Of a DNA stretch of 64,000 nucleotides, positions 37,560 to 46,084 are shown in pieces. Positions within the stretch are counted from its first letter, which is position 1; the number at the start of each line of letters is the position of its first letter. The DNA is taken from contig JAJZTK010000004.1 of NCBI GenBank assembly GCA_021849045.1, forward strand, positions 1-64,000. Reading direction: 5' to 3'. Both the position numbers and the translations under genes were made by a program. The stretch comes from Deltaproteobacteria bacterium (lineage in GTDB: Bacteria > Desulfobacterota > Desulfuromonadia > Geobacterales > DSM-12255). Under the pieces are notes generated by a model that worked only from the letters and a program-made list of their open reading frames with translations, was not told the DNA's origin and searched no databases.

Positions 37560-39997
37560 GAGATCATGTTCTCCATGGTACGTTTGGCGGCACGGCTGTC
37601 GTGATGGACGGAGAGCAGGAGCAGGTTGACGAGGTGAGTAAGGGTGCCGCTGTCGAGCCGCTCCCGGAGGAGGTCATCGCGGCATGCGGCCAGAAAGGAG
37701 CAGGCCCCGCCGGTGGGGAGGTGGTACAGAAACTGCCGTGTTTCCTCATCCCCCGCATCTGCCGATTGCTCCAGGCTGAGCAGGTCGTCTGCCAGGTAGC
37801 CGAGTGCTTCGACCAGATGTTCGTGACGCAGCCGTTCCCGGTAGTAACGTTCGGCACCACTGTTGAATTCCCCGGCGGTGACGGCCATCGGATTTTTTGC
37901 GCCGATCTCGTCCAGGATGCCGGCAGTCAGCCTGCCTGCCGCAGAATGCTCGTCCGGGTGCTCCAACCGACCTTCCAGGTCTGCCAGAGTCCCTTCGAGC
38001 CCAAGGATCTCCACCAGGTCCGCCCCTTCGTTCCGGATAAAGGCCACCAGGGCACGACGGTAGTCGGCCACCGTGACCCGCAGATAGCCGGGATAGCGAC
38101 GACTGGCACGCGTTTCCCTGGTCAGGGATAGAATCCGCCGCAGCAGGGTGTTGCCGGTCTGCTTGCGAACGAAAAAGGTGGGGATGCCGATGGCGGCAGC
38201 GAAAAAAATCTGCCGCCGCTCGCTCTCGATGGAAGGGTCGTCGGGGATATCACCATGATGCAACTCCCCCTTAGCCATCAGTTTGTAGGCCAGGGCCGTC
38301 ACCAGCAGTTGCAGATCTACCGCCCGCGCCATATCGGCTTCAAAGCGGGCAAAGAGACTGTAGTGGCGTCCCTCGAAGCCGGAGAAGCCCATGGCCCCGA
38401 ATTCCCGCAATTTGTAGAGCAGATAGACCGACATCTGACTGTCGAACACCCCGAGTTCGTTCAGGTCTTTGCGCAGCTTGTCACCGTTGCCCAGCCGGCC
38501 GTCCAGCGCCGGGCTGCGGGGAGTGCTGAGCAGGCAGACCAGGTAATCGATCAGTCTGAAATCCGGGACAAAGTCGCCCTTGAGTCCGAACATGCCGCTG
38601 ATCATCCGGTCGAGCCAGGGTGGGCCAAAGGGGGTTACCGGCTGGCCGAACACCGACAGGCTGGCTTTTTTCTTCCAACGCCGCCAGATCATGCGCAGGT
38701 GGGTATAGTCCAGTTCATGGGGGAGAAAGCCGAGGGCACGCTCGGGGTGGAAGTCGGTATAACCGAGCCGGTACGGGGCAGCGCTGTAACTGCCGACGAA
38801 CAGGGGAAGAAAATGCTCCACCTGCTTGATGGCCAGATCCCCCAGCTGCTTCTCGTTGCCTGTCGAAAAGCCGGAATCCCCGTTCGCCAGCAGTTTGCCA
38901 AGACGCTGGCTCCCCAGGCTGACGTGCGTGCCGTTATTGGCCAGGCTGACATTGGAGAGCGAAGGGAGTACCACCAGGTTGTTGACGATGATCCCCGCCT
39001 CGCGCAGCTTGGCGACGGCATTCAGTTGGCTGCGGGAAAGCACTTGGTGGCAGAGGTGCATGTACCGGTATTTGTCCTCCCCGCGGTCCCAGCCGGACAG
39101 GCAAGGGCTCATGAAGAGCTCCCGGTAGAAGGAGTCGGAGATCAGGCCGTTGAGCTCTTTCTGGCGGACCGGTGGATGGGGGGCAAAGTAGATGAGGGCG
39201 CGCTGGCCGTTCTCCCGCAGACAGAAATGTTCGTTGGCATACATCAGCAGCAGATGGGTGAAGAGAAACCTCTTGGCAGCTTCCCGGGCCAGGGCGGAAC
39301 CTGATCCCGTCTTTTTTCGCAGGGGGACCACGTGAAAAGAGAAGGTCTCGGGTGAGGTGTTGTCATTGAGGTAGTGCGCCATGAGACGCCGGCCGGTTTC
39401 GGCGACTTCGCGGGAAAGATCCGGCTGGCTCCCGAGGATGTCGGCCAGGGCCAGCTTGAGCAGATAACTGACCGGCAGGCGGAGCAGTTCCTCGCCATCG
39501 GGACCGACCGTCGTGAAGCGATTGGCGTCGCTGCGCCGTCCGGCAGCGACATTACGCTTATCAGCCAGCAGATCACGCTCGAACACCTGGGCGGCAAAGG
39601 TGGAGAGCACGCGGCGGGGGAACCGGACCCAACTGTTTTCCCATACCTGCTCATCGTTATCGGCGAGGAAACGCTCCAGGTCGGTGATCAGCCTCTTCGG
39701 CGCCTCGCCGGCTGCCGCACGCTTGGCAATATTGACAAAATAGTCCGAGTGCTCGATAAGCAGGGGCAGGTCAACGCTTTCCCGCCGACCGGCCACGGCC
39801 ACCTGCATTTCAGTCTCTGATCCTGCCGTAGCATCGTCAGAAGCAAACGGCAGCTGTTCGTAATCGGGCCTGCCGCTTCTATCTGACCAGCCGAGCCTGA
39901 TCATCAACTCCCGCATGGAGAGAAAGGGAGAGCCGGTGGCAGGGGGGCGCCCTTCTTGTTCTGGTGTGATCAATGTCAATGCTGTATTGTGATGCAC
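37556..39997 (-). CDS. Uncharacterised 813-aa protein
   Basis: Long ORF coupled by ATGA to the Psd-like gene; no domain recognised by eye. Confidence 0.7.
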   Translation of the reverse strand: MHHNTALTLITPEQEGRPPATGSPFLSMRELMIRLGWSDRSGRPDYEQLPFASDDATAGSETEMQVAVAGRRESVDLPLLIEHSDYFVNIAKRAAAGEAPKRLITDLERFLADNDEQVWENSWVRFPRRVLSTFAAQVFERDLLADKRNVAAGRRSDANRFTTVGPDGEELLRLPVSYLLKLALADILGSQPDLSREVAETGRRLMAHYLNDNTSPETFSFHVVPLRKKTGSGSALAREAAKRFLFTHLLLMYANEHFCLRENGQRALIYFAPHPPVRQKELNGLISDSFYRELFMSPCLSGWDRGEDKYRYMHLCHQVLSRSQLNAVAKLREAGIIVNNLVVLPSLSNVSLANNGTHVSLGSQRLGKLLANGDSGFSTGNEKQLGDLAIKQVEHFLPLFVGSYSAAPYRLGYTDFHPERALGFLPHELDYTHLRMIWRRWKKKASLSVFGQPVTPFGPPWLDRMISGMFGLKGDFVPDFRLIDYLVCLLSTPRSPALDGRLGNGDKLRKDLNELGVFDSQMSVYLLYKLREFGAMGFSGFEGRHYSLFARFEADMARAVDLQLLVTALAYKLMAKGELHHGDIPDDPSIESERRQIFFAAAIGIPTFFVRKQTGNTLLRRILSLTRETRASRRYPGYLRVTVADYRRALVAFIRNEGADLVEILGLEGTLADLEGRLEHPDEHSAAGRLTAGILDEIGAKNPMAVTAGEFNSGAERYYRERLRHEHLVEALGYLADDLLSLEQSADAGDEETRQFLYHLPTGGACSFLAACRDDLLRERLDSGTLTHLVNLLLLSVHHDSRAAKRTMENMIS

Positions 39998-40043
39998 GTC
40001 ATTCCTCGGAATTCGTCTTTAATGAACACGATACACTGTCTCT

Positions 40044-40082
40044 GTTAACGTACGGTTACAGAGAGGTGAAACGTTAGCAACA
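40044..40082 (+). promoter_or_regulatory. Candidate four-unit 11-bp repeat array
   Basis: GTTAAC-N5-GTTACA-N5-GTGAAA-N5-GCAACA at exact 11-bp period, between divergent operons. Confidence 0.4.
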
Positions 40083-40148
40083 ATCGGCATTTGTGTGGGC
40101 TGTTGCACGAAAACAATCTGGAAGTGAATACTGTTGGGCGGGTCGATT

Positions 40149-40165
40149 GTTACAATTGTGTGAAA
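40149..40165 (+). promoter_or_regulatory. Candidate 11-bp repeat pair; similar to the 32285 site
   Basis: ATTGTTACAATTGTGTGAAAT versus ATTGTTACAGTTGTGTAACAAT. Confidence 0.35.
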
Positions 40166-40292
40166 TGTTAATGTTTGGAATGAATTGCGAAGAGTTCCGG
40201 TTGCATCATCACCAAACGTCAGTTAAATTATAAATTTATAAGTAGAAGGGATCTCACATCACACGGCACATTCATTAAGGAGAGTGAGCACT

Positions 40293-40817
40293 ATGAAGGC
40301 ACCTGACAGGGAGTTGCTGCAGTTGAAAGGGGTCGGCGAGATCCTGGGCAAGCGTTTCATCGAGGCAGGGCTTGATTCCTGTGCGAAGATCGTCGAGGCG
40401 GGTGTGGATGGTCTCAAACGCATCAAGGGGCTCAACCCCCGCATTCTTGATTCCCTGCTTGAGCAGGCTGCTCAGATTGCGGCTGTTGCAACGGTCAACA
40501 GGGAAAGTCGCGTGAATGAACTTAAGCAGTCCGTCGTAGGATTACGGGAGACGGTGCAGGGGCTTGTGACAGCATCCCGCGAGCGTTTCCCCAAAGATTT
40601 GTCCGGCAGGAAGGGACGTGCATTGACCAAGGATCTGGTGAAGATCATGGACGCCCTTGACGGAATCGAAAAGAAACTTCCCAAAAGGCTCACGCGGGCC
40701 GGTAAGGGGTTGCTCAAGGCAGAGAAAAGGGTGAGCTGTCTTACCGACGCAACCTTGCCCAAAATATCAAAGGGGTTGAAAAAGGCCCGAAAGTCATTGC
40801 GGCGGGTGTTGGCATGA
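40293..40817 (+). CDS. Helix-hairpin-helix-like N-terminus, Lys-rich C-terminus hypothetical protein
   Basis: LLQLKGVGEILGKRFIEAGLDSCAKIVEAGVDGLKRIKGLNPRILDSLLEQA; basic tail KISKGLKKARKSLRRVLA. Confidence 0.6.
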   Translation: MKAPDRELLQLKGVGEILGKRFIEAGLDSCAKIVEAGVDGLKRIKGLNPRILDSLLEQAAQIAAVATVNRESRVNELKQSVVGLRETVQGLVTASRERFPKDLSGRKGRALTKDLVKIMDALDGIEKKLPKRLTRAGKGLLKAEKRVSCLTDATLPKISKGLKKARKSLRRVLA

Positions 40818-41215
40818 TGGTGGGCCGCGACAAGGGCTCGAAGACGGGTCACGATGAAACCAGGGACGACCTGGTCAAGGAGTTGAAATACTTGCGCAGC
40901 GTCATACGTGACGTCGGCGAGGGATACATTATCCGCAAGGAAGGCGAGATAGAAGCCCTTCTCGGGTATCTGGGCGCTCTGCCGCCACGAGCGGTGAGAC
41001 AGATGTCGCGAGGCTGGCTCAAAGAGATGCGCAACCTGCCCGTCAAGCCGTCCAAGGGACGTCTCAAGGACCTGAAGCGGATCGACATGCTTCTGGAAGA
41101 TCTGCTTGATACGGTTATCGAACTGCAGGACAATACCAAGCCCAAACGGCCCAAGGCAAAAATCGGACAGTGTGCTGCGATTGAGAGCGGTTTGGGGCAG
41201 GGGGAAACGGCATAA
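40814..41215 (+). CDS. Hypothetical protein, 133 aa
   Basis: ATGA-coupled to upstream HhH gene. Confidence 0.6.
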   Translation: MMVGRDKGSKTGHDETRDDLVKELKYLRSVIRDVGEGYIIRKEGEIEALLGYLGALPPRAVRQMSRGWLKEMRNLPVKPSKGRLKDLKRIDMLLEDLLDTVIELQDNTKPKRPKAKIGQCAAIESGLGQGETA

Positions 41216-41328
41216 CGAAGGATTGCTCATCGAATTTTCATATTTTTCGATCTGTTGCAACATAACTGCAACATGCGTCTGCTATGGTGAACTAAATTAA
41301 AAAGTCATCTGATGCGGAGGAGAGTTAT

Positions 41329-41514
41329 ATGAAAATTGTTCCCAGGGGAGATTACTACGTTTGGCACTGTGAATGGTGCGACAGCCGCAATTCGACGATC
41401 TGGACCAGGATCGACTCGCAGATTGTCACCTGTTCGGCATGCAAGCAATCGTTTGGCATTGGCGAGGAAGGTCATTTGTTCGCTCTGGACCAGGAATTGC
41501 GGGAAGCAATATAG
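41329..41514 (+). CDS. 61-aa zinc-ribbon protein
   Basis: WHCEWCDSRNS...TCSACKQSF; good SD GGAGGAGAG upstream. Confidence 0.6.
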   Translation: MKIVPRGDYYVWHCEWCDSRNSTIWTRIDSQIVTCSACKQSFGIGEEGHLFALDQELREAI

Positions 41515-41554
41515 GTTTTGAACCATTTAATCCATGAAAGTGCATCACTAGGCA

Positions 41555-42112
41555 ATGGCGACGATCATCATTCATCTGATCAGGCATGCTGAAGCAGTAC
41601 AAAGGGTACCCGGTGGGGTCGACGAGTTTCGCTACCTGACCTGTCGGGGCCGTTCGCGTTTCCGACGCGTGACGGCTACTCTCAAGAAACTCGGTATTGA
41701 TCCGGATTTCATCGTTACCAGTCCCAAAGTCAGAGCTATCCAGACGGCGGAGATTCTTGCCGAGGGGATCAGGTTCCGCGGCGAGGTTGTTGTCGCACAG
41801 CAGCTCGCAGACGACTTCCGGCTTGCCGGCCTGCGTGACGTGCTGATGAATTTCCCATCGGTACAGGAGATTGTTTTCGTCGGCCATGAACCGGACTTGG
41901 GGCACCTGACCACCGAATTGCTGTGTCTGTCGGGTGCAGCTACCATCAAGAAGGGTGGTGTTGTCTCGCTTCTCGTTACCTTGACGCACGGGTCACATTC
42001 CTCGGAATTCGTCAGACTCATTACTGGTGGTGGCAAGGTGGTGGAAAAGCGCGACAAGGGGATAGAGCGATTGCTGGGTATGCGCGAAAAAGCCGAAGAG
42101 GAGGGGGCATGA
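41555..42112 (+). CDS. SixA-like histidine phosphatase (phosphoglycerate mutase fold)
   Basis: IHLIRHAEAVQRVPGGVDEFRYLTCRGRSRFRR, FIVTSPKVRAIQTAEIL, VGHEPDLGHL. Confidence 0.8.
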   Translation: MATIIIHLIRHAEAVQRVPGGVDEFRYLTCRGRSRFRRVTATLKKLGIDPDFIVTSPKVRAIQTAEILAEGIRFRGEVVVAQQLADDFRLAGLRDVLMNFPSVQEIVFVGHEPDLGHLTTELLCLSGAATIKKGGVVSLLVTLTHGSHSSEFVRLITGGGKVVEKRDKGIERLLGMREKAEEEGA

Positions 42113-42159
42113 AGTCATTGCTCAAGGAGTTGCGGATGCAGCAGGGATTATTAGCATGA
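42109..42159 (+). CDS. 16-codon micro-ORF MKSLLKELRMQQGLLA coupling SixA to kinase 1
   Basis: ATG overlaps the SixA stop, TGA overlaps the next ATG; GAGGAGGGGG SD-like sequence upstream. Confidence 0.35.
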   Translation: MKSLLKELRMQQGLLA

Positions 42160-42845
42160 TAGTCAACCACGAGCGGGAATGCCTGCCCGGGAGGCTCATC
42201 GCTGTCGAGGGGCTGGATGGGTCCGGCAAGTCCACCCAGATCTACCTGCTGAAGCGCTGGCTGGAGATGAAGGGCTTGAAGGTGTTTTTCACCGAATGGA
42301 ATTCCTCGTTCATCGTGAAAAAGGCCACCAGTAAAGGGAAAAAACGACAGCTGCTGACCCCCACCACCTTCAGCCTCATCCACTGCACCGACTTTGCCGA
42401 TCGCTATGAGCGGCAGATTCTGCCGCTACTGAAAGCCGGCTTTTTGGTCCTGTGCGATCGCTATATGTACACCGCCTTTGCCCGTGATGCGGTTCGGGGC
42501 TGTTCCAAGCCTTGGCTGCACAAACTTTACAGCTTTGCCTGTCATCCGGACATCACCCTCTTTTTCAACACCCCGCTGCCGGTCGCCCTCAACCGCATCC
42601 TTGGAGGCAGGCCACAGCTGAAATACCACGAAGCCGGGCTGGATATGGGACTTTCCCACGACCCTTACGAAAGTTTCCGACTCTTCCAGGGGCGGATCTA
42701 TGAAGAATATCTGGCGATGAAGGACCGTTTCGACTTTGTCGAGGTCGATGGCAGTGCATCCATCGAAGAGCAGCAACAGCGAGTCAGGGAAATAATCACC
42801 GCCAGTATTGACCTGCCGCGCTACCGCTGCAGAACCCATAGCTGA
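42156..42845 (+). CDS. Thymidylate-kinase-like P-loop kinase (copy 1)
   Basis: LIAVEGLDGSGKSTQIYLLKRWLE, LVLCDRYMYTAFARDAVRG, AGLDMGLSHDPYESF. Confidence 0.75.
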   Translation: MIVNHERECLPGRLIAVEGLDGSGKSTQIYLLKRWLEMKGLKVFFTEWNSSFIVKKATSKGKKRQLLTPTTFSLIHCTDFADRYERQILPLLKAGFLVLCDRYMYTAFARDAVRGCSKPWLHKLYSFACHPDITLFFNTPLPVALNRILGGRPQLKYHEAGLDMGLSHDPYESFRLFQGRIYEEYLAMKDRFDFVEVDGSASIEEQQQRVREIITASIDLPRYRCRTHS

Positions 42846-42855
42846 GAGATATATC

Positions 42856-43536
42856 ATGCCTTTTTACGGAGAAGGAATCCCCGGTGTGGAGCTCTCGGAA
42901 CTGACCGGTCGCCTCATCGTCATCGAAGGAGCCGATGGTTCGGGCCGCTCCACCCAGATCGAAATCCTGCGGGATTACCTGGAAAACAAGGGGCACGCCA
43001 CGGTAAACGTCGGTCTGCGCCGTTCCACCCTGGTCTCGGAAGAGCTGAAAGAGGCCAAGGAAGGCAACATCCTCGGTGAAATAACCCGGAGCCTTTTTTA
43101 TGCCACCGACTTTGCCGATCAGTTGGAAAACCGGATCATTCCGGCGCTTCGGGCCGGCTTCATCGTCCTTGCCGACCGCTACATCTATACCCTCATGACC
43201 CGCGATATCGTCCGGGGCGCCGACCGGGAATGGGTCCGCTCCCTGTACGGCATTGCCCTGGTTCCGGACCTGGTCATCTACCTCAAGGTAAGCCCTCCTC
43301 AACTGGTGGAGAGAAACCTGCGCAAGAACTCCACCCTCGACTACTGGGAATCGGGTATGGACCTGGGACTTTCCCGTGACAGCTTTGACAGTTTTATCCG
43401 CTATCAGCGGATGATCCAGAAGGAGTTCGCCCTCCTGGAGGGGCAATACGGTTTCATCACCATCAACGGCAATCTTTCGGTGCGCGCCGTGGCCCGCGAG
43501 ATCAGCGCCCGCATGGTCAACATATTCGGCGAATGA
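42856..43536 (+). CDS. Thymidylate-kinase-like P-loop protein (copy 2, Walker A Lys to Arg)
   Basis: LIVIEGADGSGRSTQIEILRDYLE, IVLADRYIYTLMTRDIVRG, SGMDLGLSRDSFDSF. Confidence 0.75.
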   Translation: MPFYGEGIPGVELSELTGRLIVIEGADGSGRSTQIEILRDYLENKGHATVNVGLRRSTLVSEELKEAKEGNILGEITRSLFYATDFADQLENRIIPALRAGFIVLADRYIYTLMTRDIVRGADREWVRSLYGIALVPDLVIYLKVSPPQLVERNLRKNSTLDYWESGMDLGLSRDSFDSFIRYQRMIQKEFALLEGQYGFITINGNLSVRAVAREISARMVNIFGE

Positions 43537-43643
43537 TCGTTTGAAGCGAAAATGAAGTTGCGGGACGATCACCCCCTGATAAAGTGGGCCGATGCGTTGC
43601 CTGACCGTGAGCAGATTCCAGCAGTATCCGGAGATGATATTTG

Positions 43644-44528
43644 ATGATGCAGTTGAGCTCAAAAACGCACCTCTGGCTCGCTGCAAGGGCCATGCTGCAG
43701 GAGCGGGGCGATGATCTTTTCCGTCGCTGGGACCGTGCCCGCAGGAGCTTTGAGCTGGATGATATCCACGATCTGAGGGTTTCCTCCCGTCGTTTGAGAG
43801 AAGCCCTGGCCCTTTTCGGACCATGTTTCCCGGCGAAGAGCCTTTCCCGTGTTAGATCGCGAGTCAAACGGCTGACGAATATACTCGGCATCCTGCGCAA
43901 TACCGATGAAGCCATTCTGTATTTCACCGAGCTTGCTCCGTCACTCCCGACCGACAACATCGACAGTTTGAGAGGATTGCTGGACGAACTTGGAAATGAG
44001 CGGGACCGGGAACGCAAGAGTTTGAAGTCCGGGTTGAAGGAACTTGATCCCGTTTCGCTCAGGACACTTTTCTCCGAGGCCTGCAATCGTCCGCTCATTT
44101 TCGTTGAAACCAAAGTCGATCCTTTTGTGCCGATCCATCTCTTTCTGCGTGAAGCCATGACCGGGCACGAGGCGTCTGTGTGCGACCTGTTGCCTCAAGC
44201 GGTCATTGAGGCGAACGTGAATGCCCAGCATAAGTTGCGGATCGTTATCAAACATTTCCGTTACCGGTTCGAGTTGGCTGCACCACTGATTTCAAACGGT
44301 TTCAATGAGTTGCATGCCGTCTTCAGGGAATATCAGGAGGTTCTGGGCCGACTGCACGACCTGGATGTCTTTGCCGACCTGGTACGGGACCGGTTTGACG
44401 TTACGGCGGCCGGACCACTGCTTGCACGGATCGCCGAACAGCGCCATGATCAGTTCACAGCTTTTGAGCGGATGCTTGTCATAGACCCACTGGCTGACCT
44501 TGGCGAGCGGGTGCGGGGGCTTCTGTGA
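43644..44528 (+). CDS. CHAD-domain protein
   Basis: ELDDIHDLRVSSRRLREALALFG, KRLTNILGILRNTDEAI, HKLRIVIKHFRYRFE. Confidence 0.8.
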   Translation: MMQLSSKTHLWLAARAMLQERGDDLFRRWDRARRSFELDDIHDLRVSSRRLREALALFGPCFPAKSLSRVRSRVKRLTNILGILRNTDEAILYFTELAPSLPTDNIDSLRGLLDELGNERDRERKSLKSGLKELDPVSLRTLFSEACNRPLIFVETKVDPFVPIHLFLREAMTGHEASVCDLLPQAVIEANVNAQHKLRIVIKHFRYRFELAAPLISNGFNELHAVFREYQEVLGRLHDLDVFADLVRDRFDVTAAGPLLARIAEQRHDQFTAFERMLVIDPLADLGERVRGLL

Positions 44529-46066
44529 AAGGAAAGCGCCTGGCAGCCATCGACATCGGCACCAACTCGATCCGCTGTATTGTGGTCGAAGCTGATCAAA
44601 GGGGCAAGTTCCGCATTCTTGATGACGAGAAGGCGACGGTGCGTCTCGGTGAAGGTTTGAACGAGACCGGCATAATCGCTCCGGCTGCCTGGCAGAGGGC
44701 CATGGATGACCTCTCGCGTCTGAAGAAGATCATCGATGGGTACGGGGTGGGCGTTATCGAGGCGGTTGCCACCAGCGCCGTACGTAAGGCTGCCAATGGC
44801 AAGGCCTTCATTGCCGCGGTCAGGGACGGGGTGGGGCTGGAGATCAGGGCCATCAGCGGAGAAGAGGAGGCCGAGTTGGCCGCCCTCAGCGCCTTCAACA
44901 ATTTCGAGCTGGGGGGGGGGCGACATCTGCTGGTGGACATCGGTGGTGGCAGCCTTGAGCTGGTGACGACCGTTGGTCAGCACATTGAGGAGATCTTCTC
45001 GTTGGAGTTGGGGGCTGTCTACCTCACCGAAACCTTCCTTAAGGCCGATCCACTTCCTGCTGCCGATCTGCTGCGGCTGCGCCGGCATGTACGTAAGACC
45101 CTGAAACAGGCCTTCGCCGATGAACGGCCGATCATTCCCACATTTGTTGGTTCAGGCGGGACCATTACCTCCATTGCGGTCATGACCGCAATCAGCCGGA
45201 AGGAAGCCTATGGCTCGGTCCATGGGTACGAGCTGCTCCGGTCCGACGTGGTCCATATTCTGGCCATGCTCCTGCGCAAGAGTGTCAAGGAGCGGCGGGC
45301 CGTTCCCGGGCTTAACCCGGACCGGGCCGATATCATCGTGGCCGGCGTTGTGGTGATCGATGAATTGATGGAGTTCTGCCAGGCGAATATGCTCAAGGTC
45401 AACGAGCGGGGGATCAGGGAAGGGCTGATCCTTCGCGGGCTGCGAACGCACGGACTGATTCCCGGCGAGCGGAAGCCGCGCTCCTGGCGCGAGTCGGTGC
45501 TGGAATTCGCTGCTTCCTGCCACTATGATGAGAAGCATTCCCTGCAGGTTGCCCGGTTGGCGCTGGACATTTTCAAGGCCGTTGCCAAGCCGTTCAAGCT
45601 CGGCGATCGGGATCGCCATATCCTGGAAGCCGCGGCCATTCTCCACGATATCGGCTATTTCATCAACTACTCCAGCCACCACAAGCATTCATACCACCTG
45701 ATCCGCCACGGTGACCTGTTCGGGTTCACCCCGCGGGAGCGCGAGCTCATCGCCAACGTGGCCCGCTATCACCGCAAATCCTTGCCCAAGAAAAAGCACG
45801 AGACGTTCATGCGGCTCTCCAGCAGGGATCGGGAACTGGTCGCCAAACTCGGCGGAATACTGCGCCTTGCCGATGGTCTTGATCGGCGCCGCGTCAGTTC
45901 GGTCGTCACCATTGAGCCGCTCTTTTCCCCCTCCCGTCTCGTTTTGCGACTGCATAGTGACAGCGACATCTCGGTCGAAATCTTCGGTGGCAGCGCCAAG
46001 TGCGATCTGTTTCAGGAGTCATTCGGCCTCAAGCTTGTCCTGGAGCCAGCTTCAGCAAGACAGTAG
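44525..46066 (+). CDS. Ppx/GppA phosphatase with HD-type C-terminal region
   Basis: AAIDIGTNSIRCIVVEA, LLVDIGGGSLELV, AAAILHDIGYFINYSSHHKHSYHLI; GTG start overlaps the CHAD stop. Confidence 0.85.
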   Translation: MKGKRLAAIDIGTNSIRCIVVEADQRGKFRILDDEKATVRLGEGLNETGIIAPAAWQRAMDDLSRLKKIIDGYGVGVIEAVATSAVRKAANGKAFIAAVRDGVGLEIRAISGEEEAELAALSAFNNFELGGGRHLLVDIGGGSLELVTTVGQHIEEIFSLELGAVYLTETFLKADPLPAADLLRLRRHVRKTLKQAFADERPIIPTFVGSGGTITSIAVMTAISRKEAYGSVHGYELLRSDVVHILAMLLRKSVKERRAVPGLNPDRADIIVAGVVVIDELMEFCQANMLKVNERGIREGLILRGLRTHGLIPGERKPRSWRESVLEFAASCHYDEKHSLQVARLALDIFKAVAKPFKLGDRDRHILEAAAILHDIGYFINYSSHHKHSYHLIRHGDLFGFTPRERELIANVARYHRKSLPKKKHETFMRLSSRDRELVAKLGGILRLADGLDRRRVSSVVTIEPLFSPSRLVLRLHSDSDISVEIFGGSAKCDLFQESFGLKLVLEPASARQ

Positions 46067-46084
46067 CCCCATTCTCCCCGGCAT

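Noticed and set aside
38255-39304. 349-aa plus-strand ORF opposite the 813-aa gene
   Set aside because: Mirrors the minus-strand codon structure; the minus ORF is longer and operon-coupled. The 813-aa gene itself lacks a recognised domain, so this is less certain than the others
42796-43824. 342-aa minus-strand ORF over Tmk-like copy 2
   Set aside because: Shadow ORF opposite a P-loop kinase
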